Notes under the pieces: generated by a model
Told to the model about the DNA's origin: nothing
What the model saw: only the letters and a program-made list of their open reading frames with translations
Databases searched by the model: none
Origin: Glandiceps talaboti
Lineage: Eukaryota > Hemichordata > Enteropneusta > Spengelidae
Direction of reading: 5' to 3'
Assembly (NCBI RefSeq): GCF_964340395.1
Contig: NC_135569.1
Location: forward strand, 3,125,040 to 3,189,039
Length of the DNA: 64,000 bases
Part shown: positions 1-11,895 of the stretch, one piece after another
Position numbering within the stretch: the first letter of the stretch is position 1
Layout: each line of letters starts with the position of its first letter
Made by a program: the position numbers and the translations under genes

Positions 1-424
1 GATTCCAATAATGTCCCCAAAGAGTACAGTTGCACTTAGAAAATGAAAACCTAAATCACAGTAACAAGACAAACGGCAAATACGAATTTGGTGCGAACAC
101 ATATTGAATGCATTATGTCAATTTCAGAAGTGTTTAACGTCTAGTGGTAATTGTGCAATGATTCCTCGTTAGAGCGGAAAGAGAAAGCAAGACATTAAGC
201 TTGCTTTATTAGCTGCACGTCTTACTTTTATCGTAGAAATGACTTCATTCAGGATATGTTGTGATAACAGTCATAGATTAAAATCTCAAACTCACACTTT
301 AGACTAATGAACGAGATTTACTATATGGTGTAATTTTAGTTTTACAATCTACTCCCGGGCATGCCATTCATCATTCACCCACTGTCAGTTTTAACACTTT
401 TAACATCCTGTTTTTCTAGTACAA

Positions 425-934
425 CAATATTCGACCAACTGTACCTGTAGCTTGCCTCAAGCTGTGCTAAAACTACCTACTAGCAGCAAGTTTCTCTATT
501 GATCACAGTGTACAATCTTTCACTCCCTGATGTTTAATTGTAAACAAATTGTTGATAAGAGCAAGGCTGGTTAGTCACTACACAGATAATATGACACACC
601 ATAGACCGTCCACAGGGTCTATGGACACACATACATTCTCTCACTTCTCTCAGAATAATAAACAAACAACTCCAACATTTGATGTTAAATTAGCAACTAG
701 AAACGTGGGTGGAGGGTCTATGCTAGAACACAATACAACATTGCAACTTTGTTTGTTATACCAGATTAGATATACCAGCGTCACTGTCCTGAAGACTCTA
801 CTTAAAACACCACTGGTGAAATGTACACTAATTAAACATCAGGGAGTGAAAGATTACACTGTGATCAATAGAGAAACTTGCTGCTAGGAGACACAGCTTG
901 AGACAGACTAAGAGATACAGTTGGTCGAACATTG
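425..934. mobile_element. Inverted-repeat (foldback or MITE-like) element
   Basis: Two arms of about 105-115 bp face each other across roughly 290 bp of spacer. The left arm starts CAATATTCGACCAACTGTA and runs to about 540. The right arm, at about 830-934, read in reverse complement starts CAATGTTCGACCAACTGTA. The arms share long identical blocks, for example CAGCAAGTTTCTCTATTGAT and TCTTTCACTCCCTGATGTTT, with a few small indels. The spacer holds an open frame (549-887) that begins inside the left arm and ends inside the right; I regard it as accidental. No transposase and no clear target-site duplication are visible. The inverted symmetry is seen directly; calling it a DNA-transposon derivative is inference. 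Confidence 0.7.
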
Positions 935-1769
935 ATTAAGAACATGATATGTTGTTGAACACCACATGCTATTTAATGAATACAATGTGTAAGATTTCGT
1001 TTAAAAACAGCGGATTTGTTCGGAGAATGTTTGTTTGTAAATCAAAAGCACAAGAAGAGAACTTGTGTATTAACCATTACACAGTGCTTCAACAATAACT
1101 GTAAATAATTTTAAGGTAAACGATCTATGTATTGATGTATTACATTTTGTGTATAAATTGTTTTATTATCAGTTCTAAATACAAAATATGCTGTGTTGTA
1201 ACACCACTAGTTTAACTCCTCCTCATGCAACAAACACTCGGCATAAAGTGTAAAAAATCAAAACATTTCACCTAGCTTAAGATGTCACTTCTCGCATTCA
1301 AAGTGTATATGTGATAACACCACCTTGTCTGACATAGAAGGTGTAACTTTATCTTACAGACAGGGTGGGAAACTTTAAAAGGATTCAAATCAAAGTTGAA
1401 TAATAAATAGAGTCATTCTAACACGCCTAGTCAAGTACAATTATATATCTACAATCCCGCTTGTCCGTTGTTTTGGAGTGCAGTAGGAACATTGAGAGTT
1501 AAATAGCTCAAATGACGTAAAGTTGTAATAAATCATAATTACGTGACGTTGCCAAGACAACAGTACAAATTTGGCAACATTAACTCCATTCCAAAACAAG
1601 TCATGTAGTACATCTTTAAACGAACTTATCTAGTTCAAAAAATCCAACAAGAGTGCATTATTGCATAATTTAAAAGTTGTTTTTAAACGTACATAGAAGT
1701 TGTAAATGGTGACTCATGATTCCAAATGTTTGAATGATAATTTACATCAGTCTTCATGGTATGAACGGT
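935..1769. other. AT-rich sequence, nothing recognised
   Basis: Unique-looking sequence with no open frame of note, repeat or RNA gene that I can identify. Confidence 0.5.
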
Positions 1770-2884
1770 AGTATCACTAAATAGGTAGTGATTGCAACAG
1801 CATTATAGCGTACCACTGAGTAGGTAGTGATTCAACGGTAGTACCACAGTGTAGGTAGTGATTCAACGGTAGTACCACAGTGTAGGCAGTGATTTCAACG
1901 GTAGTACCACTAAGTAGGCAGTGATTTCAACGGTAGTACCACTAAGTAGGCAGTGATTTCAACGGTAGTACCACTAAGTAGGCAATGATTTCAACGGTAG
2001 TACCACTAAGTAGGCAGTGATTTCAACGGTAGTACATCAGTGTAGGCAGTGATTTCAACGGTAGTACCGCTAAGTAGGCAATGACTTCAACGGTAGTACC
2101 ACTAAGTAGGCAATGATTTCAACGGTAGTACCACAGTGTAGGCAGTGATTTCAACGGTAGTACCACATTGTAGGCAGTGATTTCAACGGTAGTACCACTA
2201 AGTAGGCAGTGATTTCAACGGTAGTACCACTAAGTAGGCAGTGATTTCAACGGTAGTACCACTAAGTAGGCAATGATTTCAACGGTAGTACCACAGTGTA
2301 GGCAGTGATTTCAACGGTAGTACCACTAAGTAGGCAGTGATTTCAACGGTAGTACCACAGTGTAGGCAGTGATTTCAACGGTAGTACCACTAAGTAGACA
2401 GTGATTTCAACGGTAGTACCACAGTGTAGGCAGTGATTTCAACGGTAGTACCACTAAGTAGGTAGTGATTCAACGGTAGTACCACTAAGTAGGCAGTGAT
2501 TTCAACGGTAGTACCACAGTGTAGGCAGTGATTTCAACGGTAGTATTACAGTGTAGGTAGTGATTCAACGGTAGTACCACAGTGTAGGCAGTGATTTCAA
2601 CGGTAGTACCACAGTGTAGGCAGTGGTTTCAACGGTAGTACCACTAAGTAGGCAGTGATTTCAACGGTAGTACCACAGTGTAGGCAGTGATTTCAACGGT
2701 AGTACCACTAAGTAGGCAGTGATTTCAACGGTAGTATTACAGTGTAGGTAGTGATTCAACGGTAGTACCACAGTCTAGGCAGTGATTTCAACGGTAGTAC
2801 CACAGTGTAGGTAGTGGTTTCAACGGTAGTACCACTAAGTAGGCAGTGATTTCAACGGTAGTACCACTAAGTAGGCAGTGATTT
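1770..2884 (+). repeat. 32-bp minisatellite, about 35 copies
   Basis: Tandem array of a unit that begins GTAGGCAGTGATTTCAACGG and continues TAGTACCACTAA. Units are 32 bp, or 31 bp when the variant GTAGTGATTCAACGG (one T fewer) is used. Each unit ends in one of two main forms, ACTAAG or ACAGTG, mixed along the array. The first two or three units are degenerate and the array ends where GTGATT runs into unrelated GGTTAGGG sequence at about 2884. A rarer ATTACAGTG ending occurs twice, 191 bp apart, inside a repeated six-unit block. No spacers occur between units, so it is not a CRISPR array. Confidence 0.95.
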
Positions 2885-4791
2885 GGTTAGGGATTATTGT
2901 AAGAAAGTGCAGTGCCTCATCCCATCGACTGACCTTGTTCAAAGAACAAGCCAGTAAATTGAGGATACGTTTATTGTATTTAATAATTCCATTTCCCATT
3001 TGGTAATTTACTCCTTATAACCAGGTATTGACAGGCATGTCAAATTCATCTCAATAAGACATACATAGAATATGTGATTTAATATTCGAACTCATAACAT
3101 ATCATCGAGTCACTTAAAGGCTTAGACACAGACAAACGAAGACATGTTAGGCCGTAAATGTTCTAGGTAAGACATATTATAATGCCATAAGTGATCAACG
3201 AAAGTACCCTTTCCTGTAATCCTAAAATACTCACTGAGGTTTAGGAAGAGACGGGGAGTAAACAAAGTATTCATCGTAAAAATATTAATTTGATGTAAAG
3301 GGCATCTAAATTTTAATTTCCATTAATGGGGTAAAAGTTCAATATGTATGCCTTTGTACTTTTTTGGTGAATCCTAAGCTGTGCCACAGACGTGCTTTTG
3401 TAATGGTACTATTTTCATTATTTAATAACATTCATTAGGAATTCTTCTCAATTTGTTCTTTGCGTTGTCTAAATCTACATTTTTCTGGAAGTATAAACCT
3501 CATAAGTTGTATACATGTGCTATGCATCAATTGCAGTATTTAACGGATTTAAGGCTTAAACTCGCCAGTTTTCGATTCTGCAAATTTGCTTTAAGTATAG
3601 CACATACTACTTTTTCGTCACTTCATAAGCCGAAATGTCATTCGACTGTCAAACCTTACATTTTTCAACTAGTGTTATCCGTCATTTTGTCAAGGAAGAA
3701 CGTGATTTCACCACTGAATTAGGCGTTATCTTTTAGACAGCGAACATTGCAAATTTCAACAATTATTAAACATGATCTTAAATGTGAAGTTATAAACACG
3801 AGAAATACATCGGAATGGGTCGTAAATTCGTGTGATACGAAATATAATAATGTTATCAAAAACGAACATCTCCACCATTGTCATTTTACCATAATAAACA
3901 TAACATGCGACATAATAAACAAATCACTCCTTGTTTAGGCGGTTTTTTTTACTTATGGTGGGAATATTTGATCCTATTTGATAACAGTAATGACGTCCAC
4001 TGGCTGTACTCCCTTTGGGATGTGACATAGAAAAAGTGGCGGACTTAGTGTGTGAAACTATTTTTTTTTTCAAAATGGTAAGAATTAAATCACAAGAATT
4101 AAACGTGAAGGAAAGACAGTTTCTCTGTCACATAATTTTGGCGGGGAAGGTGTGCTGCAGACGAGATGATGATTCCATACCCATTGCAAGTGTTACCACA
4201 TTTTAGCAAGAGAATGTAAGAAAGCTATGAAATCTGAATAACGTGAGCTATATGTCAAGTGTTACATTTAAAATGTCGATAGTATGTTCTTCAGAGATGT
4301 TGAAATTGTGAAAGTGTATATTTTATCAAACAACTGTTTTATATCACACATGTCTGACACTTCACACAAGTTGTGACGTTGGTTTAGCACCAAACTCATT
4401 CGACATCTGCAAGTATTATGATTGACGGCACGGCACACATATATGATTTCCATCCCTTGAGAAGGTGTTGGTTATAAACACATGGTATTGCATATAGCAT
4501 GAAACAACTTCTATAACATGGAGCAAGCCGCTATATCAACATAAAGATTATGGTCGATGAGATTTGGCGTTCTAGATATACCATGTTGATGATGGCACAG
4601 AAATGTAAAGATGCCGTTAGATAAATAAACACATATAGGTTATAGTTTGAATCACTGGTAGTCAAACATATCATCAAAAACTTAAGTATGTCTTATATGG
4701 GTCTCTAGACTTAAGATATGTTATTCACCATTCTTTGTATTTGCTCACACTTTACACATGTATATGCAATCATGCATCACAATCCATGCCT

Positions 4792-4792
<1 letters not shown>
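2885..4792. other. AT-rich sequence, nothing recognised
   Basis: Open frames of 60-90 codons here (around 3453, 3747 and 4015) have no recognisable domain and match chance expectation. No repeats or RNA genes were recognised. Confidence 0.4.
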
Positions 4793-4834
<42 letters not shown>

Positions 4835-4890
4835 TACATACATACATACATACATACATACATACATACATACATACATACATACATACA
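4793..4890 (+). repeat. Compound microsatellite (CA)n(CATA)n
   Basis: About 38 bp of CA dinucleotides pass directly into about 60 bp of the tetranucleotide TACA. The open frames translating as HTHT and YIHT are products of the repeat. Confidence 0.97.
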
Positions 4891-7383
4891 CCTTCCCACT
4901 TTGCATACGACCTACTTTATATTTGGAGAAAAGGGAAACGATAACGTTAATCCTTTTCAGTATTTGAATTACTTATCTTCATCTTATAGTCAACCAAGAT
5001 TAGCATTTAGTGATTGCAGTGAAAGTGGAGTATTATGATTTAAGTTTTACATATTTTAGATTTATAGTACCTCCCTTTCACTGTAGTACTGCAAAGGAAC
5101 AAGGTATGATAGAATCCTAGAATTCTGTCGGATTTATGTTTAAAATCTAAAGAATCTAAAATACCTTAAAACATAGTAATGATTCTGTAGTTTGTTGACA
5201 CGTCACACTCTTTCATAAAATATTGAATACACCTATGTTTGCACCCTAAACTACAGCCATTGTGAACCAATGTCAAATATGCTATGAATTATTACTTTAC
5301 AGTCTCGTTGAAAAAAAAACAACATAATAGGTTTTCTAAACTAGAAACTTCTGCTTTGGAGAACAAAATAATTAAGAATTGAGCATGCAGCTGATAGCCT
5401 AGAGTGGAACTATAATTTGAGACCACGCTTTCTGCGGATTCATGCATCAAAGCTATGCATTCCTTTTCAAGGTTATACCTAAGTGGTTTTTTATTAGTAA
5501 TTGCTTGACCGAGTCTTGAATTTAGGGTATTGTCTTACCCAACGTAAATGCCAAGTAAGGTTTTAAATTTCAACTTATATAAATCTTAAATTACTGCTGA
5601 AATGAGTTTTCCCTGAATGGTTCAGAAACAGCTCATTTCCATGGCGCGTGTTTAACCGACCATCTCATTCAAACCATCAAATATTATTTGAAAAACAATC
5701 ATGTTGATGTATGAATGATGGCAGGCAATTAAAAACTACAAAGGAACACGCAACCATTCTTTCTCACTACCTGTGACAACTGAATATTTATAAAGTATTA
5801 AAATCACACAAAAATAACACTCACAAATCTTGTTGGAAATGAGATTGATGCTCCTGGTAACCCGGGTTTTTTTTCATCGAATACTTGGCTGAATTATATA
5901 ATTATGTACCAACACATCTACATTTGTCGGGCTACATTCGGTGTTCTTGATGCATAAAACTCAAACAGTGTTATTCGAAACCTCTATTGTCTGGTTTGAT
6001 GATTATTTTGTTCACAAGAGTGATTTTCACACGTAGAACTGAAAATGTATATTTGGAGTCACTTTTGTCCCTGCGTTCAATACTATCGACGAATGTGTGT
6101 CATCGTATACATGAATAAACACTCGAAAGGTTACAATATCACTACAAAGTACGTTTACAAATATGATGAAGAAACTAATTGAATGTATTATGTGTTGGGG
6201 TTCTGGACAAGTTTCCATGGTTACTGGATTTCTCTACGCACATATCATATCGCAGCTACTCCTGAAAACTTTGTGATCATATCTCAAGAAACTAATTACC
6301 CTGAATAATGTGTTCTATACAATCTTTGATAACATGAGCAGATTCCATTTGTCTCTTCTGGAAATCTGTCCTATTTCTCATGAAAACAAGACTTCAAAAG
6401 ATTACAAAAGACAAACGGTGTAACATTAGAAATTGTTTCCTAAGACATTTCGTACATTTTAGTTTAGATCAGTCACAACAAATTAAGATTTACTTAATGA
6501 TAATTTACAGTTAGCACCCGATTTTCACTTAAGTACTATCATGTAAATTAATCATATGAAGGGAACACTGAGAGCTGTATGATCATTTCCAAATTCTACA
6601 CAAAGGATATGTTATATAGGGCAGCGCGACATATAGGAATGGGCTAATAAAAGTATATTGGGGCTATACCTTTCACGAAGTTTCTTTTGTCTATGTTGAA
6701 GTCACTAAGTAAGAATCTCTACGTTGATATTACTTCATGCGAACCTTTAGTAATGCCTGTATCTGTCGCCATAAACCCAGACGTATTTCATGTTTTGCAC
6801 AGATGTATATATACCCTAGAGTGACACTGCAAAAGAGGTTGTAACGTCGCAAATGGAACACGAAACACTTCAAACAATCACCATGGTAGATGTAACTGAA
6901 TATGTTCTTTTCATTAACCATTGCTCTTGAAGAGGACAAGACCTATGAATTAATTAATTAAAACCTTCTTGGTGCACTCTGAAGAAGATATACCAGCTTT
7001 CCGAAAATACATGATTTGTTGGCAAATGAGGACATGGTGTGTACGGTTTTTCATGAATGTTTACACAAGTCATGGACATTAAACTAGTAATAATTCAGCT
7101 GTATTAGAGGATGATTTAATCGTTTCACATGACGGATGTGTATTTTTCAGTTCCCAAAACTTAATGAAACACATCACAATGTGCTGGCTACTTGGGCTTT
7201 AAAATGTTCATACTATATAAGATCACAGCGATTTGGAACGTTTTGACTCCTATTTTGTGCACCGCAGAAGGAATGACATAGGCCTGGCGCGAATTGTCAT
7301 GACGTAGATCAACCAGGATATATCCCATATGTTTTTTTGTTCGAACGCGTCCAGTCTGGTTTGTGTGCAGCATAATGATATTG
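4891..7383. other. AT-rich sequence, nothing recognised
   Basis: No supported gene. A TTTCCATGGTTAC motif at 6209-6221 resembles half of an RFX-type X-box, which is not enough to call a regulatory element. Confidence 0.4.
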
Positions 7384-7510
7384 TATTCACCAATATTTGT
7401 CTGCGTTCAGCCAGGTAAAATAAGAATAACGCGGGGAGGGGGGGGGGCTTGTCACTACGAGTCGATAGATGAGTACGTTTTTGCTGAATGAAGAAGCATA
7501 TTGGGAAATA
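7384..7510. mobile_element. Short TIR element, family A copy 1
   Basis: The left end carries TATTCACCAATATTTGTCTG and GCGTTCAGCCAGG. The right end, in reverse complement, reads TTATTTCCCAATATG followed by CTTCTTCATTCAGCA, so the two ends form an imperfect ~30-bp terminal inverted repeat. The interior contains GTCACTACGAGTCGATAGA. The same arrangement recurs at 48216-48360, where a further ~25 bp of interior is present. Length and structure fit a MITE. A poly-G run of about 11 occurs in the interior at about 7437-7447. Confidence 0.65.
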
Positions 7511-8709
7511 ACATAAGTATATCTCCTCAAGCATAATTTGTGAAAAAATCAGAAAAATATTGGTGATTTCGAACTTTTCGACTTATAATACGAGCAACGC
7601 AAAACCAGTGACGTAGATAAGGGTTTATCATGGCGTACAACGTCCAGGGTATATAATCAATATTTTCTGTTTACATGCAATAATTTGTCTTGTGCATGGT
7701 ATATTAGTTTTGTCATTAAACAACAGATACTATCTCATTAGAGTATTTAGGTGAACGCATTACCAATATAAAAACTATGAGATTAAGATGTTTTATGAAG
7801 CGAAATAAAACAAACTGAAAGGTAGAATTGAAAGTATAGAAGGGTAACGTACGTATGCAAGACATTAGTAGTGTGGGTCAAACAACTATGGTAACATTTA
7901 TACAATTCGATGAACATATACATCTATCATGAGGCACGTATATAGATTTTAATATTAATGGTTTTATAGATACGAATATTTTGCCGATGTTGAATATTTA
8001 ATAGTAAACTAGATCTATCCTTATTACCAAAAGCAAAGAAATCCTCCTACCCTAAAGTAATTTGGAAAGTGTTCACGTAAAATCGATCAGCTTGAGGTTT
8101 CCGCCATCATCATTATGTATAGCGCTGTCAGGTTTGAACATCTCTTTCTAAATTACCGAAATAGCAAAACAATAACCCTTGGTGTCTTTTAAATCATTAT
8201 ATATTTAAAAACCGTCTGTTCCCAGACAGACTATTCCACCTTGAAATCTCTCCCAAGTGACACCAGCTGTGTGAAATGTCCAACAACTGCACAGAAAGAC
8301 TCTTTATATAGGGCATAACATAAGCTGTCTTTGAGGATATCAAATCAAACACAGATTTCATAGTTTCCTGATATAAGTTTTATACATATTTCATCAGCCA
8401 ATTCATCGCTAGCTGATGTTGCCCCTTTCGTGAAAAGGTTTCGCTAGCTGTTCTCTGTATTCTATCACGATATTCTACATACAGATAACCATAGTATCTT
8501 TACTTGTTGTTGACAATTTTGGACTGCGGATGCAACAACGATATCTTTTCTTCTACACTAGAATATTTGTTGAACATGTATCAAAATACGTTATTCTTTA
8601 AAGGACGTTCACAAGAATAACAAACCACGCTTAGTACTCTATCAGTCATGTCACAGCATCTGAATAATATTCCTACTTTTTACCGTCCGTAAGGAAGGGT
8701 TATGCTATA

Positions 8710-8711
<2 letters not shown>

Positions 8712-8759
<48 letters not shown>
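8712..8759 (+). repeat. (GT)n microsatellite
   Basis: About 24 uninterrupted TG dinucleotides, immediately upstream of a dispersed repeat module. Confidence 0.97.
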
Positions 8760-8761
<2 letters not shown>

Positions 8762-9430
8762 CATGATATCTCAAAAACTACTAAACCAGTTCTAATGAAA
8801 CTTTGTTCAAATCTTCCATATGGTAATTGCAAGAATAGTTTTGGTTTTGATGAACATTTAATAAAACTTAATGAGTCATTTGCATAATTAATGATCTTCA
8901 GAAGTTAGGCCATGTCTTAAGAATACATGCTTCAATTCAACATAATTAATGAGTCATTTGCATAATTAATGACCGTCGGAAGTTAGGCCATGTCTTAAGA
9001 ATACTTGCTTCAATTCAACATAATTTGGCGCAAATATTGAGTATAACGAGGCACACTTATCCTGTCAAACTGATGATGGAACTTTTAGTTTTAGTGAAAA
9101 ATATGTAAAAATAATGATCTTTGCTATTCAAACTATATCACAAGAATAACTTGTAAGCTTCTTGTGATTTGAGATACACATCAACAAAGACAAAGCACAC
9201 GTATCCTTTACAACTTGTTGAAGAGGGTTTTAGTTTTAACGAGTCATTTGCATAATTATATTAACGATTTACGGTAATTAGACAATTTCTAAAGAATACA
9301 ACTTTAAATGAAATGTCATATTATTTGAGGCATACATTGAAGATTGCAGAACTTATGAGTCCCATAAAGATTGTTGATGTAGCTTTTGATTGTAATGTCA
9401 CATTTGTATAATTAATGATGTTTGGTGATT
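8760..9430 (+). repeat. Dispersed repeat next to the GT tract, with internal 78-bp duplication
   Basis: Begins with a 45-bp module (8767-8811) opening TATCTCAAAAACTACTAAAC. The module recurs in diverged form at 41766-41810 and, on the minus strand, at 18831-18875. Downstream, a 78-bp segment starting GAGTCATTTGCATAATTAAT is tandemly duplicated (8873 and 8951; few differences). Weaker echoes of GTCATTTGCATAATTA occur at about 9240 and 9396. No coding is visible. It is probably a non-autonomous interspersed element, class unknown. Confidence 0.6.
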
Positions 9431-9475
9431 AGGTTAAAGCTCTTCCACTACTACCACTACCACCACCACCACCAT

Positions 9476-9697
9476 AAATTGTTACCTCTGTATCTTACTA
9501 AATATGTAACGAGGTTGGATGAAGTACATAGCTATTCTACAAGACAAAGATCAAATCTCAATACGCAGGTGCCAAAAATTAACAGTAATTCCGGCAAGAG
9601 AACCTTAAAATACTCTGGAGCCGTTCTATGGAACAGTCTACCAAAACATGCAAAACATAATACTTTTAGGAATACATACATAAATTATCTTATGTGA
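9476..9697 (+). pseudogene. C-terminal fragment of a LINE (CR1/L2/jockey-like) reverse transcriptase ORF
   Basis: The reading frame ends in the typical tail of non-LTR retrotransposon ORF2 proteins. It shows HSYSTRQ about 15 residues in, then a basic stretch, then SGKRTLKYSGAVLWNSLP, and a stop at 9695-9697. In these elements the block (Y/F)SGAxLWNSLP lies just after the reverse transcriptase domain, near the protein end. Catalytic parts (endonuclease, YADD motif) are absent, so the copy is 5'-truncated, as is usual for target-primed insertions. The upstream boundary is a short CCA/CTA-rich tract (9443-9473). The rest of the element, its 3' UTR and tail, follows after a minisatellite at 9698-10380. 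Family level is secure; the exact clade is not. Confidence 0.85.
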
Positions 9698-10380
9698 GAG
9701 AGGATGACTTCCAGTATGGTGTAACTGGATGACTTCCAGTGTGGTGTAACTGGATGACTTCCAGTGTGGTGTAACTGGATGACTTCCAGTGTGGTGTAAC
9801 TGGATGACTTCCAGTATGGTGTAACTGGATGACTTCCAGTGTGGTGTAACTGGATGACTTCCAGTGTGGTGTAACTGGATGACTTCCAGTGTGGTGTAAC
9901 TGGATGACTTCCAGTGTGGTGTAACTGGATGACTTCCAGTGTGGTGTAACTGGATGACTTCCAGTGTGGTGTAACTGGATGACTTCCAGTGTGGTGTAAC
10001 TGGATGACTTCCAGTGTGGTGTAACTGGATGACTTCCAGTGTGGTGTAACTGGATGACTTCCAGTGTGGTGTAACTGGATGACTTCCAGTGTGGTGTAAC
10101 TGGATGACTTCCAGTGTGGTGTAACTGGATGACTTCCAGTGTGGTGTAACTGGATGACTTCCAGTATGGTGTAACTGGATGGCTTCCAGTGTGGTGTAAC
10201 TGGATGACTTCCAGTATGGTGTAACTGGATGACTTCCAGTGTGGTGTAACTGGATGACTTCCAGTATGGTGCAACTGGATGGCTTCCAGTGTGGTGTAAC
10301 TGGATGACTTCCAGTATGGTGCAACTGGATGGCTTCCAGTATGGTGTAACTGGATGACTTCCAGTATGGTGTAACTGGAT
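9698..10380 (+). repeat. 25-bp minisatellite, about 27 copies, inside a LINE 3' UTR
   Basis: Head-to-tail units starting GATGACTTCCAGTGTGGTGT and ending AACTG, mostly identical. Variants are AGTATGG for AGTGTGG, GGCTTCC for GACTTCC and GTGCAAC for GTGTAAC, concentrated towards the 3' side. Because 25 is not divisible by 3, all minus-strand frames stay open and give a repetitive 25-residue period (228- and 194-residue frames). These are not genes. Confidence 0.96.
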
Positions 10381-10560
10381 GGTTGTGTAAATTTGCCTGT
10401 TGATATTGTTGTTTTCTTTGTCCTATCTTTTTAAACTTTGCTTCTGCATTGTATGCACTTTCTTTTTTGTGTGGTATGTAATGTTTTTGGTGAGTCGTAA
10501 CAGGGCCCAGGTGGAAATCAGCTTTTGTTGTTTCCTGGCCACCCTGTTTTTAAATAAATG
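10381..10560 (+). mobile_element. LINE 3' UTR
   Basis: After the minisatellite the sequence resumes with a T-rich stretch, then CAGGTGGAAATCAGC, a TGGCCACCCTG block and TTTTAAATAAATGTC directly before a trinucleotide tail. This order (T-rich, aaatcagct, accctgttttaaataaa, microsatellite) is characteristic of CR1-like LINE 3' ends. It belongs to the coding fragment at 9476-9697. Confidence 0.8.
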
Positions 10561-10561
10561 T

Positions 10562-10648
<87 letters not shown>

Positions 10649-10681
10649 CACCACCACCACCACTACTACTACTACTACTAC
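10561..10681 (+). repeat. (ACT)n microsatellite tail of the LINE
   Basis: About 75 bp of ACT triplets, then about 27 bp of ACC/CCA triplets, then ACT again. CR1/L2 elements end in short tandem repeats rather than poly-A, and this array starts exactly at the end of the 3' UTR. Frames translating as poly-Tyr, poly-His or poly-Ser are artefacts. Confidence 0.95.
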
Positions 10682-11414
10682 ATTGACGGTGACAAAACGC
10701 AAGTGTCATATAAATTTACTAAGGTATTCTTGAAATTTCACATAATTTGGGGTATAAGTTGGTGATAACAAAGGATATACGTATAAGAATCCTTAAGGAA
10801 GGCAATCAGTTTACATCTTCTGGTTTTGTAAATGAAGTGTAACACAAGAAACCAACAGCTGATGGGAAGGCAAAGAAGAACACACTACTTTAAAACTGAT
10901 AGTAGATGTCTTTCATGTCATAAAAGATTACATCCGTATACAACTCATCATTGTTTACCTTGTCTACAAGTTTACTCTGTTCTGGATATACGACCATGTT
11001 TAATGATATAAACATAAAACATCACCTTGGAAACCCGGTAGATGTGTGCAAAGAAGTAAGTTGAAGTAGAGAAGGGCATTTGACACTGAACTACTTTTGC
11101 AAATTAGCGTAAGCCCACGACACTTCCGTCGAGTGGATAGACTTTCTTAATTGTCAGGTCCTATGACAATCAGCAGTAAGGGACACAGGAATGAAGTAGA
11201 GACGCGAACCACAATTCATCATAAATGTATGTCAATGCTTATATGTTTATCAATGTCTCGGTTTTAGGTTACCTGTACAATCTGGTATCCTTTGAACCTA
11301 TCTACAATTTACATGGATCGAGTAATGATATTCTAAAATCTAATTATCTGTTCCACTTCAGCATGAAAGCAATTAGAGACGGGTTTTCACTAGACGACAC
11401 TCATCTAACTAATT

Positions 11415-11785
11415 GGAAGGTTTTCCCCAAGAAAGCTAGTATCTATGTTAAAAGCGAAGACACGGAAAGGTGTTTTAAAAACCAGTGTGTCTATATTTAG
11501 AATAGTCATAACCCACACAGGAAGGTGTTTTCAAGAAAGCTAATAGCTATCTTAAAAGTGAAGACACGGGAAGTTGTTTTTAAGAAAGTTGGTGTGCCTA
11601 TCTTTATAATAGTGAAAACGTGGAAAGGTGTTTTCAAGCAAGCTAGTATATCTAAAGACACGTGAAATTGCTTTTTAAGAAAGCCGGGGTGTCTTTCAAG
11701 AAAGCTAGTATCTGTCTTAAAATTCCAAACACGAAAAGGTGTTTCAAGAAAGCCGTTTGCTATCTTGAAATAGTCAAGACATTAA
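11415..11785 (+). repeat. Degenerate tandem repeat with an alternating ~100-bp dimer
   Basis: Units of about 50 bp share the core GGTGTTTTCAAGAAAGCTAG followed by TATCT-TTAAAAGTGAAGACACG. They alternate with a second version containing TTTTTAAGAAAGTTGGTGTG. At least six diverged units can be followed. The open frames here (ending about 11500 and 11889) have a matching internal repetition and look accidental. Confidence 0.7.
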
Positions 11786-11857
11786 AAAGTCAAGAGAAGA
11801 AGGAGGCAAAACAGTATCATGCATATCCCAGGGGGAGAATAAATCCTAATAACGTGA

Positions 11858-11895
11858 CAAATAGGGAACTTGCAAACCCGCCATGTTGAATGTAG
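11858..11895 (-). mobile_element. Solo end of TIR element family B
   Basis: The stretch containing AGGGAACTTGCAAACCCGCC and ATGTTGAATG matches, in reverse orientation, the right end of the 58908-59159 element. No similarity continues beyond about 38 bp, so it is either a truncated copy or an internally unrelated element with the same end. Confidence 0.5.

Noticed and set aside
1770-2884. CRISPR-like regular repeat of about 32 bp
   Set aside because: The units are contiguous, with no spacers, no cas genes and a eukaryotic setting. It is a minisatellite.
6208-6221. X-box-like motif GTTTCCATGGTTAC
   Set aside because: It is a single mismatched site with no promoter context or exon nearby.
9638-10324. 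228-residue minus-strand open frame, the second longest in the window
   Set aside because: It is the translation of a 25-bp minisatellite in a period-25 peptide. All three frames stay open for the same reason.
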